This document shows, piece by piece, positions 6,624 through 13,059 of a stretch of DNA of 22,383 nt; positions within the stretch are counted from its first letter, which is position 1; each line of letters starts with the position of its first letter. The notes under the pieces are model-generated. The model had not been told where the DNA came from. It ran no database searches and worked only from the letters and a program-made list of their open reading frames with translations. The stretch lies in the IMG/VR virus record IMGVR_UViG_3300023174_003642, positions 1 to 22,383 of that record; one strand, written 5' to 3'. A program made the position numbers and the translations under genes. Source of the stretch: a virus.

Positions 6624-7703
6624 CTAACCAACAAACTCGTGAGAGAAAGACCAACGGTTGGGGTTGATAGTCCATCGGGTTTTGGTGGGGTCTTGTCCGT
6701 CTTTGCGTTTCATGTGGTTCTTGGATGTTGGCTTCCAAAGTGGGGATTGGTCACGGTAGCCACCAAGTCGGGGGTGGGAAGTCTTTGAGAAGTATCGCTT
6801 GCCATTATCGGTATAATGCTTTGCTACTGCCTCTGAGAGTTTCGGTCCGAACCCTAATCCTTGATAGTCGGGCAGGATAACTAGCCTATGCTCCCTATAA
6901 GCGTTCTGGACAGTTCCAGATGGATACGCAAGAGACGAAGCAAAGCCAACTAACTGGTCGTCCCAGAATGCCACATAGCAGTGTGCTGACTTGTTGAGCG
7001 ATTCGGAGAGATAGTGGTGTGAAGCGAAGTGCTTCCAAACTTCGTTTGAGCAAGGATAAACTGAGAGATGTAGGTCAGGTCGTTGAAGCCACCTCCCGTT
7101 CGACCATTCGCCACGGTCTGTGTCGATAACCCAATCAGGTTCTAAATAATCTAGAATGTCTCTATGACAAGTTGCTAAAACTATGTTCTTAAGTCCATTT
7201 TTCCGGGCGTACCGAGCCATAGCCGTAGAAGCAGACTTAGCAACATTACGGTCAACAACAGAAGTGAACTCATCTATGATAGCGTTATTATGTAATGAGC
7301 GAGCGAGGTCTGCGCGGAACTTCTGTCCCGTAGAGAGAGCGTAGTAGGGCTTAATCCAATCTGGTACAGACATTAGACCTGCCGCTGTAAACCTCTCATT
7401 GGCTTCTACAGCGTTCTCAAAGTGCCATGCAATAGACCTAAATGAGTTCCAGTAGTGCTTCTCAGACTCTCCAAACTTCCTAAGCAACGTGGACTTACCA
7501 GAACCAGAAGCACCAACAATTACACCAATAGTGAAGTCTTTGGGTAGGTCTTCAGGGATTGTATATGGATAAAAGTTCTCTTCACCGTTTGATTCATAAT
7601 CAAATGGACGGATAAGTTCCTGAGTAAGACTGTCTACTCCTACACTTGTAATCATAGGTTGTTCACTCTTTTTGAGTGGTTTCCAGTCTTGGTCATCTGT
7701 CAT
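6624..7703 (-). CDS. ABC-type ATPase fused to a GNAT acyltransferase (Mom-like candidate)
   Basis: A 359-residue two-domain protein. Residues 55-200 form an ABC-family ATPase: Walker A GASGSGKST (64-72), signature LSTGQ (123-127), Walker B IIDEFTS (142-148) and a switch His in LATCH (180). Residues 212-325 are a GNAT acyltransferase with HHYLS (229-233), the acyl-CoA loop LPDYQGLGFG (278-286) and SHPRLGGYRD. There is no membrane segment, so this is not a transporter. ABC-ATPase proteins with such a GNAT domain resemble the Mom acyltransferase of phage Mu, which modifies adenine in DNA; a role in protecting phage DNA is therefore inferred but not proven. The ATG is 6 nt after a TACTAT -10 box, so translation is probably leaderless. 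It diverges from a glycosyltransferase gene only 58 nt away. Confidence 0.82.
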   Translation of the reverse strand: MTDDQDWKPLKKSEQPMITSVGVDSLTQELIRPFDYESNGEENFYPYTIPEDLPKDFTIGVIVGASGSGKSTLLRKFGESEKHYWNSFRSIAWHFENAVEANERFTAAGLMSVPDWIKPYYALSTGQKFRADLARSLHNNAIIDEFTSVVDRNVAKSASTAMARYARKNGLKNIVLATCHRDILDYLEPDWVIDTDRGEWSNGRWLQRPDLHLSVYPCSNEVWKHFASHHYLSESLNKSAHCYVAFWDDQLVGFASSLAYPSGTVQNAYREHRLVILPDYQGLGFGPKLSEAVAKHYTDNGKRYFSKTSHPRLGGYRDQSPLWKPTSKNHMKRKDGQDPTKTRWTINPNRWSFSHEFVG

Positions 7704-7709
7704 AGAAAA

Positions 7710-7738
7710 ATAGTACCTGTTTCGTTGTGAGAAATCAA
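7710..7738 (-). promoter_or_regulatory. Leaderless promoter of the ABC-GNAT gene
   Basis: On the minus strand TTGATT (7733-7738), 17 nt spacer, TACTAT (7710-7715), then 6 nt to the ATG at 7703. No Shine-Dalgarno fits between them, so the mRNA should begin at or next to the start codon. Confidence 0.65.
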
Positions 7739-7755
7739 TACAAGTATGTTAGCAT
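7725..7755 (+). promoter_or_regulatory. Leaderless promoter of glycosyltransferase A
   Basis: TAGCAT (7750-7755) stands 6 nt before the ATG at 7762, the leaderless spacing. A TTGTGA at 7725-7730 is a poor -35 at 19 nt. It interleaves with the opposite promoter, so the two genes probably compete or are co-regulated. Confidence 0.45.
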
Positions 7756-7761
7756 TATCTT

Positions 7762-8544
7762 ATGCAGGATAATGAAACAGTATGTATATCTTGGTGTCAC
7801 CACGGACAGGTAGATGCCTATTTCGCTCATAGTATGATGGATTTAATTAAAGAGGAACCTGAACGAATTGGAAACTTTAATAGCGTTCAAGGACTTGGGT
7901 TATTGGCTAAAAGCCGAAACATTCAAGTTCAATACTTTTTAAATAATACAGAAGACGATTGGCTGTTGATTGTAGACGCTGATGAATACGTTACTAGAGA
8001 TGCGTTCAACAAACTTGTAAACGCTGCAGATAAGGATGTATATCCTGTTGTATCTGGTTTATGTTTTGCTTCAACTTCTCCTGGACCGGGAAAACTAAAA
8101 CCTGTTCCTGCCATCTTTAGAGCAGATGAAGAACATGGTCTTGTACCGTTATTTGAGTATCCTAAAAACTCGCTGGTAGAGATTCATTCTGCTGGAACTG
8201 GCTGTTTAATGATTCACCGTTCGGTGCTATTACATATGCAGAAGGCTTATGAAAAGCAGACTGGTCCTGATTGGGCTTGGTTCCAAGATGGTCCAATTGA
8301 AAACGGTGGAGAAATAACTTGGATTTCTGAGGACTTGATGTTTTCCAAGAAACTAAATGAACTTGGCTACAGACTTGTTGCTCATACTGGGGCTTTGTTC
8401 CCGCACCATAAAGATTTTTGGTTGATTGAAATGCACTATGACGAGTGGCTTGCTGAAGAAAAAGAAAACCTTGGCTATCATAAACAAAATCCTTCTACTG
8501 GAACGAAGTTCGGACAAAATAGGAACAAACGCAAAAAAAGGTAA
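7762..8544 (+). CDS. Glycosyltransferase, GT-A fold (copy A)
   Basis: A 260-residue nucleotide-sugar-dependent transferase. It has the metal-binding DxD as VDADEY (72-74), GTGCLMIHRSV (145-155), a WFQDG block, the xED motif SED (189-191) typical of GT2-like enzymes, and FPHHK (213-217) near the end. The tail is strongly basic (NRNKRKKR), which would suit binding to nucleic acid or phosphate-rich polymers; that is inference. It is clearly paralogous to the product of 9508-10224 throughout. Sugar and acceptor are unknown: modified DNA bases, virion proteins or cell-wall glycans are all possible. It diverges from the ABC-GNAT gene and ends in its own terminator. Confidence 0.88.
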   Translation: MQDNETVCISWCHHGQVDAYFAHSMMDLIKEEPERIGNFNSVQGLGLLAKSRNIQVQYFLNNTEDDWLLIVDADEYVTRDAFNKLVNAADKDVYPVVSGLCFASTSPGPGKLKPVPAIFRADEEHGLVPLFEYPKNSLVEIHSAGTGCLMIHRSVLLHMQKAYEKQTGPDWAWFQDGPIENGGEITWISEDLMFSKKLNELGYRLVAHTGALFPHHKDFWLIEMHYDEWLAEEKENLGYHKQNPSTGTKFGQNRNKRKKR

Positions 8545-8580
8545 CAGTTTCTAGAATTATATAATAGAAAACTGATTTTT
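8545..8580 (+). terminator. Terminator of glycosyltransferase A
   Basis: CAGTTTCTA (8545-8553) pairs with TAGAAAACTG (8565-8574) with one bulged base, followed by ATTTTT. A second stem, GAACCCC (8623-8629) / GGGGTTC (8648-8654), lies between this and the next promoter. Confidence 0.7.
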
Positions 8581-8657
8581 CCAGACCTCATGGGATAAAA
8601 CGGATAGTAATTATTTTGGTAAGAACCCCTGGAAAAGATAATAAGTGGGGGTTCGGG

Positions 8658-8687
8658 TTGGCGTTTATTATACCTATCTGGTAGACT
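8658..8687 (+). promoter_or_regulatory. Leaderless promoter of the transglycosylase gene
   Basis: TTGGCG (8658-8663), 18 nt spacer, TAGACT (8682-8687), then 7 nt to the ATG at 8695. There is no good Shine-Dalgarno. Confidence 0.5.
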
Positions 8688-8694
8688 TGAAGAT

Positions 8695-9285
8695 ATGTTA
8701 GACAAAACCAAGGTGTCGAGGTCCGCGACTGCGCTTCTTGTGGCTTATGCCATATCGCTACCAGTTGCCCAACTTCAACAAACCAATGCTAATGAAAAAC
8801 AACAGAATATAAGTGCTGAAAAGCACAGCAAGACGGATAAGAAAACACCTAAGCCTAAGCACACCCATAAGCCGAAGCCTAAGAAAACCGCCAAGCCGTT
8901 GACAACCAAGACAAGTAAGCCTGTAGTTAGAGCATCTCGTTCTAGGTCGTCTTTTGTTCAACCAAAAGTCAATGCGAATGTTGCTAGTAATCAGGCTTTT
9001 GCCAAGTCATACATGGCAGAGAAGTACGGCTGGGATGGTGACCAAGTTGGTTGCATAATCAATCTATGGACTAGAGAAAGTGGTTGGAGACAAACTGCTC
9101 ACAATCCTTCATCTGGTGCTCATGGAATCCCACAATCTTTGCCGGGAAGCAAGATGGCAAGTGCTGGTGCTGATTGGTACTCAAACCCTGAAACCCAAAT
9201 CAAGTGGGGATTGAGTTACATTCACGGTCGGTACGGAACTCCTTGTGGAGCCATGTCGTTCTGGTACGGTCATAACTGGTATTAA
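8695..9285 (+). CDS. Secreted lytic transglycosylase (SLT-like)
   Basis: Cleaves peptidoglycan glycan strands. The 196-residue protein has an N-terminal hydrophobic signal or anchor segment (about residues 11-26, possible cleavage near Ala32), a Lys/Pro-rich linker (48-78) and a C-terminal catalytic domain (98-196). The domain has LWTRESGW with the catalytic Glu at 128, NPSSGAHGIPQSLPGSKMASAGADW and QIKWGLSYIHGRYGTP. This pattern is common in actinobacterial and actinophage cell-wall hydrolases. The export signal means it may act from outside without a holin, or reach its target by holin-triggered release. It is a single-gene unit with its own promoter and terminator, far from the holin at 20.6 kb. 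A cell-wall remodelling role during infection is also possible. Confidence 0.88.
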   Translation: MLDKTKVSRSATALLVAYAISLPVAQLQQTNANEKQQNISAEKHSKTDKKTPKPKHTHKPKPKKTAKPLTTKTSKPVVRASRSRSSFVQPKVNANVASNQAFAKSYMAEKYGWDGDQVGCIINLWTRESGWRQTAHNPSSGAHGIPQSLPGSKMASAGADWYSNPETQIKWGLSYIHGRYGTPCGAMSFWYGHNWY

Positions 9286-9297
9286 ACCTTTAAGGAA

Positions 9298-9333
9298 AGA
9301 AACCCCTCGGATTTATCTGGGGGGTTTTCTTTT
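9298..9333 (+). terminator. Terminator of the transglycosylase gene
   Basis: AAACCCC (9300-9306) pairs with GGGGTTT (9321-9327) around a short loop, followed by TCTTTT. It sits 13 nt past the stop. Confidence 0.75.
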
Positions 9334-9334
9334 G

Positions 9335-9380
9335 AGAAAAAAGAAAGACCCCCTAGAGAGAGAATAACTAGGGGGCTTTC
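9335..9380 (-). terminator. Opposing terminator for the leftward GT-B operon
   Basis: CTAGGGGGCTTTC (9368-9380) pairs with GAAAGACCCCCTAG (9343-9356) with one bulged A. Read on the minus strand it is followed by TTTTTTCT. It forms a convergent terminator pair with the plus-strand hairpin next to it. Confidence 0.8.
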
Positions 9381-9507
9381 AGTGTCACTCATTCGCAAGC
9401 GGGTGACTCCACTTGGGACAGTCAAAGTAGTAAGGAGGTAAGAACCTACACTCGACCGTGCGAAGACTATGTGTATAACCTAGCAGATGGGTTTGGGGGC
9501 TGTCAAA
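9381..9507 (-). other. Unexplained 127-nt transcribed spacer
   Basis: No gene is visible between glycosyltransferase B and its presumed terminator. The stretch holds a possible stem GTCACTC/GGGTGAC (9385-9408), a plus-strand AAGGAGGT (9432-9439) whose AGGT is paired in AGGT-aaga-ACCT, and GACAG/CTGTC ends that could close a larger fold. It could be a structured 3' UTR or a small RNA. It does not fold as a tRNA by eye. Confidence 0.3.
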
Positions 9508-10224
9508 TCAGTCTGTAATCTGTTCTAATCCAGTGCCTTCTTGATTGGCTACTGCCCACGCTAAATAGTGATGCTCATCTAGCCAGAACTGCTTATGATG
9601 CTGGAGAATTGCCCCTGTGTGTGCATACATAGGAATGTCATTAGACCGTAATAAGGTAGCAAACATAATGTCTTCAGATAGCCATTTATTTCCGCCTACT
9701 GGACCGTCCTGAAACCATGCCCAATCGTGTAGGTCTGGACCAGCAACATCTCGTAGTTTTTGAAGTACAGAACGGTGAATTAACAAACAACCTGTACCTG
9801 CTCCAGCAACTCGGATAACTTCGTTTCTTGGGTAGTTATCGTAGAAGTGGAAATCTCCGTTCTCATCGCTGTATAAAATTGAAGGAACTGGTCGTAAGTT
9901 TGGTCCATTCCATACAGCAATAAAAACTAAACCTGAAACTACTGGACGCTCGGATGACGCGGTGTCGCACAACAACTTAAAAGTTTTAGACGAGATACGC
10001 TCATCAGAATCAATCATTAGAAGCCAGTCATCTTTTGTGTTCTCTAAAAAGTGCTTAACTAAAACATTACGACTTCTGGAAAGCATACCTGTGCCATTGA
10101 TTGAGTAGAAAGAGCCGACACGCTTTGGATTGTCTTTCACTAAGTTCATAATGTTTACAGCAAACTCGGTATCAATCTTTCCGTCATCACACCAAGCAAT
10201 AGCAACTGTCTCTTTGTTTTTCAT
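9508..10224 (-). CDS. Glycosyltransferase, GT-A fold (copy B)
   Basis: A 238-residue paralogue of the gene at 7762-8544. Shared blocks include ETVxIxWC at the N-terminus, DDWLL then the DxD as IDSDE (72-74), RPVVSGL, AGTGCLLIHRSV, DWAWFQDGP, SED (183-185) and HHKQFW. It lacks the basic C-terminal tail of copy A. Its ATG overlaps the stop of the 118-residue upstream gene (ATGA) and has AAGGAAA just before it. It shares an operon with GH130-like copy B, so transfer and processing of the same glycan is a reasonable inference. Donor and acceptor are unknown. Confidence 0.88.
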   Translation of the reverse strand: MKNKETVAIAWCDDGKIDTEFAVNIMNLVKDNPKRVGSFYSINGTGMLSRSRNVLVKHFLENTKDDWLLMIDSDERISSKTFKLLCDTASSERPVVSGLVFIAVWNGPNLRPVPSILYSDENGDFHFYDNYPRNEVIRVAGAGTGCLLIHRSVLQKLRDVAGPDLHDWAWFQDGPVGGNKWLSEDIMFATLLRSNDIPMYAHTGAILQHHKQFWLDEHHYLAWAVANQEGTGLEQITD

Positions 10225-10577
10225 TCTTTTTCCTTTTTGTTTTTGTCAGAGTTTGCAAGAATAAATAAAACTTCCATCTCATCTGATGAAAGACTATCTT
10301 TATGTTCTAGATAAAGTTCTGCACTGTTTTTTGTTAGTCTTACAAACTGCTCATCTTCTGTAAACTCAATTTCAACAATGCCTTTTTGCCACAAAGAAAA
10401 AGTAGCGTCATCTGTTTTTTGAATGTGTTCGTTATAAAGGTCTGGAAATATATCCTTGCATTTCTCGGTAACGGTATAGACAGGCTCATTGTTATAATCA
10501 AGACCGATGTACTTTAATGCTCCTTCGGAAATTAAATAGTCAATAAAGTCTTCGATATCTTCTTCTTCGGGACTCAT
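10221..10577 (-). CDS. Small acidic protein, unknown (possible winged-helix)
   Basis: A 118-residue acidic protein between GH130-like copy B and glycosyltransferase B. The segment ISEGALKYIGLDYNNEPVYTVTEKCKDIF looks like a winged-helix wing and helix, and a similar repeat (FSLWQKGIVEIEFTEDEQFVRLTKNS) follows. This hints at two tandem winged-helix units, without a recognised family. AAGGAA lies 7 nt before the ATG, embedded in the preceding stop region, and the 3' end overlaps the transferase start by 4 nt. Confidence 0.65.
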   Translation of the reverse strand: MSPEEEDIEDFIDYLISEGALKYIGLDYNNEPVYTVTEKCKDIFPDLYNEHIQKTDDATFSLWQKGIVEIEFTEDEQFVRLTKNSAELYLEHKDSLSSDEMEVLFILANSDKNKKEKE

Positions 10578-10586
10578 TTAATTTCC

Positions 10587-11672
10587 TTAAATCTTAGGTG
10601 GTCTTAAATTACTAAGAATATTCTTTAGTGGCACAGATGCGATATGTGCCGAACTATCTAAAGCACCAAAAGTAACAAGTACGTTATTCTCGTGAATAGC
10701 AATTCCTGATGCAAATTCTACACTCTTATTAATGAAGTTAAATTTATCTGTAACCTTAAGAACTCTTCCTTGCTCATCAAACTGTACAAAGCGATGTGAG
10801 TAACACCTACGAACAATAGAAGGTTTTGTAATATCTCTAAAGTGCATTGCTTGGGCTAAATCACGTTGATGAATAATTCCTAGTAAAGTTCCGTTTTCTA
10901 GTCCAATAAGTTGAGAACTACCACTTATAGGAAGTTCATAACCGCCAACATTTGTAAATCGTTTTGTGTCCATATTAAAAGTTTCTGCAGACTGATACCA
11001 GTAATCGAAACTAACATCATTAGGGTTATAGAGAGACAATCTGTCTACTGGCATCCAATTCTTTTCAGTTACCGTTAGACCTTTAGGAGATTCAAAGATA
11101 TCTAAAGAAGTAGCCTTTGGAGTTTTACCTGATAGGTCTAGTTTCATAGAGCACATTTGAGGAGCAGGACTTTTATTGAACTCGTAGAAGGTTGCAGAAA
11201 GTCTTAGTCCGTCGTGATGATTATAGAGTCGAGCATCTTCTGCACCTCTGATAACCTCAAAGGGTGCTTGAGCATATGCTTCGGATAAATCTATCTCTCT
11301 GATTTTAGATAGTTTAAGAGTGTTTGGGTTTAGGTTTGCAATGAACATTCTGTTGCGATAAAGTTTCTCGCTACCAAAAGTACCGTCTACAAAAACATCA
11401 ACATAATATTCGCTAGGAGTCAAATATGAATCTTGTGATGTAAGTTCTTCGCCTAGTTCTGTCTGCCATTCTTTTCTGTGGTCTTTAAGACCGCCATTGG
11501 TAGAACGGAGTACAACAAGATAGCCGTGCTCCTCTGTGTAGCAGACAGACGGATTGAAAGCAGTCCACAGGGGTTCTTCACAGTAACGCGCAAGTTGTGA
11601 GACCTTACCGCCAAGCATCTCGGTAATAGTTGGTATACTTTTTAGGTCTTCTGGATTTACTGGTAGTGGCAT
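10587..11672 (-). CDS. GH130-like five-bladed beta-propeller protein (copy B)
   Basis: A 361-residue paralogue of the product of 4888-5880. Shared blocks are RGAEDARL (EDAR at 145-148, where copy A has EDPR), VTEKNWMPVD (EKNWMP at 203-208), SGSSQLI, YSHRFVQFDEQG, and the closing VEFASGIAIHENNVLVTFGALD, which resembles the final blade of GH130 enzymes. The frame extends upstream to 11729, but that would run across the tRNA-Arg gene on the other strand. The ATG at 11672 is preferred, and a TACGCT box lies 7 nt before it (leaderless pattern). It heads an operon with the small acidic protein and glycosyltransferase B. Confidence 0.75.
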   Translation of the reverse strand: MPLPVNPEDLKSIPTITEMLGGKVSQLARYCEEPLWTAFNPSVCYTEEHGYLVVLRSTNGGLKDHRKEWQTELGEELTSQDSYLTPSEYYVDVFVDGTFGSEKLYRNRMFIANLNPNTLKLSKIREIDLSEAYAQAPFEVIRGAEDARLYNHHDGLRLSATFYEFNKSPAPQMCSMKLDLSGKTPKATSLDIFESPKGLTVTEKNWMPVDRLSLYNPNDVSFDYWYQSAETFNMDTKRFTNVGGYELPISGSSQLIGLENGTLLGIIHQRDLAQAMHFRDITKPSIVRRCYSHRFVQFDEQGRVLKVTDKFNFINKSVEFASGIAIHENNVLVTFGALDSSAHIASVPLKNILSNLRPPKI

Positions 11673-11679
11673 AAGATAA

Positions 11680-11685
11680 AGCGTA
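11680..11685 (-). promoter_or_regulatory. -10 box of the GH130-like copy B operon
   Basis: TACGCT lies 7 nt before the ATG at 11672. No convincing -35 is seen at 17-18 nt because that space falls in the tRNA gene; an alternative is TTGCGC-N16-TATTCT further up. Confidence 0.35.
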
Positions 11686-11688
11686 ACA

Positions 11689-11694
11689 TAGAAT
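11689..11694 (+). promoter_or_regulatory. -10 box of the tRNA-Arg gene
   Basis: TAGAAT ends 8 nt before the first base of the mature tRNA, an appropriate distance for a transcript with almost no 5' leader. It stands back to back with the minus-strand TACGCT box. Confidence 0.4.
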
Positions 11695-11702
11695 AAAGTA
11701 AT

Positions 11703-11775
11703 GTCTCCGTGGCGCAATGGATAGCGCAACAGGTTTCTACCCTGTCGGTTGTAGGTTCGAGTCCTACCGGGGACG
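11703..11775 (+). tRNA. tRNA-Arg (UCU)
   Basis: A full cloverleaf can be drawn. The acceptor stem is GTCTCCG/CGGGGAC (one G-U pair) and the D stem GCGC/GCGC. The anticodon stem ACAGG/CCTGT carries loop TTTCTAC, giving anticodon UCU (reads AGA). The T arm is GTAGG-TTCGAGT-CCTAC. The discriminator base is G and the 3' CCA is not encoded. An AGA-reading tRNA on a phage of a possibly codon-skewed host would help translate phage genes. Confidence 0.95.
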
Positions 11776-11779
11776 CAAG

Positions 11780-11808
11780 TTGAAAATGTCAGTCATCTAT
11801 GATAGGAT
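11780..11808 (+). promoter_or_regulatory. Leaderless promoter of the 107-residue phage protein
   Basis: TTGAAA (11780-11785), 17 nt spacer, TAGGAT (11803-11808), then 6 nt to the ATG at 11815. This is the clearest example of the leaderless pattern in the window. Confidence 0.7.
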
Positions 11809-11814
11809 TGTTTT

Positions 11815-12138
11815 ATGGGAAAAAAGAAAAAGGTAGTTGCTCATCCAACAAGTTGGATTGTTAGCAATGAGATTCAGGTAAATGGTCGTATTGTTTCTGT
11901 TGGTACAGAAGTATCAATTAGTGGAGAGTCTGGTCGCTTCAGATTTATGAAGCACGTCAAGACAGATACTGCTGAGTGGATTGATGTTATTGGCGGTAAG
12001 AAGGGATACTCTACTTATCGTTCGTTTACCGTGGACAGAGTTAAGACGGTACACTATAAGAACAGGACGGATAAGAACATCGTCAAGGAACTTAAAGAAC
12101 GTAAGAAGCGTTTGAAAGCGGAATCGGAATCAGAATGA
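11815..12138 (+). CDS. Conserved phage protein, unknown function
   Basis: A 107-residue basic protein with a compact beta-rich centre (GRIVSVGTEVSISGESGRFRF and EWIDVIGG) and a Lys/Arg-rich C-terminal helix (about residues 85-103). The GTEVSISGxxGRFRF...EWIDVxGG layout recalls a small conserved protein of actinophages, possibly an SH3-like nucleic-acid-binding fold; no firm family is claimed. Its stop overlaps the CHAP-like gene start as ATGA, so both are made from one leaderless transcript. Confidence 0.7.
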   Translation: MGKKKKVVAHPTSWIVSNEIQVNGRIVSVGTEVSISGESGRFRFMKHVKTDTAEWIDVIGGKKGYSTYRSFTVDRVKTVHYKNRTDKNIVKELKERKKRLKAESESE

Positions 12139-12611
12139 ACCAACTTGTAGAGATTGCTCTAGATGAAGTTGGATATGTCAATGGTCCGAATCTAGATAAT
12201 AAATACGGTAAATGGTATGGGTTTAATAACCAGCCGTACTCTGCAATGTTTATTTCTTGGTGCTTTGGAAAAGCAGGTAAGAGTGAATTAGTTGAAGTTT
12301 CAAGTAAAAAGGGATTCGCTTCAAATAAGATTGCTTATGAACACTTCTACAAAAAGTATGAACAGTATCGTTTCTGGCAGGTGAGAAGTGGAGACCTTGT
12401 ATTCCTAGACTTCGATGGAAAGAAGAAGGATTTACAGGTGGGGGTTGTTATTGGGGTTGTCCGCAAGTTTGGTTATCCGTTGTGGATTGAAACTGTAGAA
12501 GCGGATACGACAGCAGACTACGCAAATGGAGAGAGCAAAGGTTTGCGTACAGGTGTCTACCGTCGTACCCGCGTAAAGAAAGATGTATTAACCATCTTCC
12601 GTTTCTTTTAG
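12135..12611 (+). CDS. CHAP-like amidase domain protein with lost catalytic residues
   Basis: A 158-residue protein with the layout of phage CHAP (NlpC/P60-type) peptidoglycan amidases: an N-terminal helix, the nucleophile block QPYSAMFISWCF (34-45), RSGDLVFLDFDG (85-94), then QVGVVIGVV (101-109) and an IETVEADTT strand. In active relatives the first block reads W-C-A-x-F-[VI]-S-W and the later one H-V-G-[IV]-V. Here Ser36 replaces the nucleophilic Cys and Gln101 replaces the general-base His. The nearby Cys43 is at the second, non-catalytic position. It has no signal peptide. It is likely a binding or regulatory pseudoenzyme rather than a lysin. It is translationally coupled to the preceding gene and converges on DUF3039. 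Confidence 0.75.
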   Translation: MNQLVEIALDEVGYVNGPNLDNKYGKWYGFNNQPYSAMFISWCFGKAGKSELVEVSSKKGFASNKIAYEHFYKKYEQYRFWQVRSGDLVFLDFDGKKKDLQVGVVIGVVRKFGYPLWIETVEADTTADYANGESKGLRTGVYRRTRVKKDVLTIFRFF

Positions 12612-12617
12612 GAAACG
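12600..12617. terminator. Hairpin at the convergent gene ends
   Basis: CGTTTC (12600-12605) and GAAACG (12612-12617) pair around a 6-nt loop that contains the overlapping stop codons of the plus CHAP-like gene and the minus DUF3039 gene. It lacks a clear U-tract, so it may be only a weak bidirectional stop. Confidence 0.35.
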
Positions 12618-12871
12618 ATATTAGAACTTGGAAGTGTGTCGTAAAGTTCTTTACAACTTGGGCACACAGGGAACTTTTCTGGGTCGCGTGATGGAATCCA
12701 AATCTTTCCGCAAAGAGCAATAATTGGAATACCATTAACCATTGATTCCATAATGTCTTCTTTGTATGCGTAATGCGAAAACTTATCGTGGTCGCCATCT
12801 TCAGTTTGGAAGTGTGTTGCTAAATCAACTTCAGTAACGCTTCCCATGAGTGGTTGTAGTTCTTCGCTCAT
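12608..12871 (-). CDS. DUF3039 family protein
   Basis: An 87-residue protein matching the actinobacterial DUF3039 family: FSHYAYKEDIMESMVNGIPIIALCGKIWIPSRDPEKFPVCPSCKELY. Cys54, Cys70 and Cys73 look like metal ligands. Function unknown. It overlaps the upstream zinc-ribbon gene by 4 nt, in one operon with the ribonucleotide reductase. The family is a useful pointer to an actinobacterial host. Confidence 0.88.
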   Translation of the reverse strand: MSEELQPLMGSVTEVDLATHFQTEDGDHDKFSHYAYKEDIMESMVNGIPIIALCGKIWIPSRDPEKFPVCPSCKELYDTLPSSNIVS

Positions 12872-13059
12872 AGTCCGAACTCCTTCTTTCTTTGTTTAGA
12901 ATAAAATCCATCACCTTGAAAAGTTACAGGAGTGGATTCAAATACGCGCTTTAGGTTAGCACCGCACTCTGGACACTCATGTACTTCTTGGTCAGCGTGG
13001 ATTGAACGAACTTCGATGTAAGTATGTCCGTTCTCACAGATGTATTCGTAACTTGGCAT
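12868..13059 (-). CDS. FmdB-type zinc ribbon protein
   Basis: A 63-residue protein beginning MPSYEYIC with Cys8, His12, Cys29 and Cys32 (CPECG) placed as in FmdB-family zinc ribbons. Its role is unknown; such proteins are common small partners in bacteria and phages. Its ATG shares a base with the stop of the ribonucleotide reductase (TAATG), which suggests coupled expression and perhaps an accessory role for that enzyme. Confidence 0.85.
   Translation of the reverse strand: MPSYEYICENGHTYIEVRSIHADQEVHECPECGANLKRVFESTPVTFQGDGFYSKQRKKEFGL

Noticed and set aside
9381-9507. Second tRNA gene
   Set aside because: No cloverleaf with a T-arm TTC motif and matching acceptor stem could be drawn on either strand.
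11673-11729. Longer start for GH130-like copy B
   Set aside because: The extension runs over the tRNA-Arg gene and adds residues not matched in copy A.
12448-12798. Minus-strand frame across the CHAP-like/DUF3039 junction
   Set aside because: It overlaps two better-supported genes and has no recognisable features.
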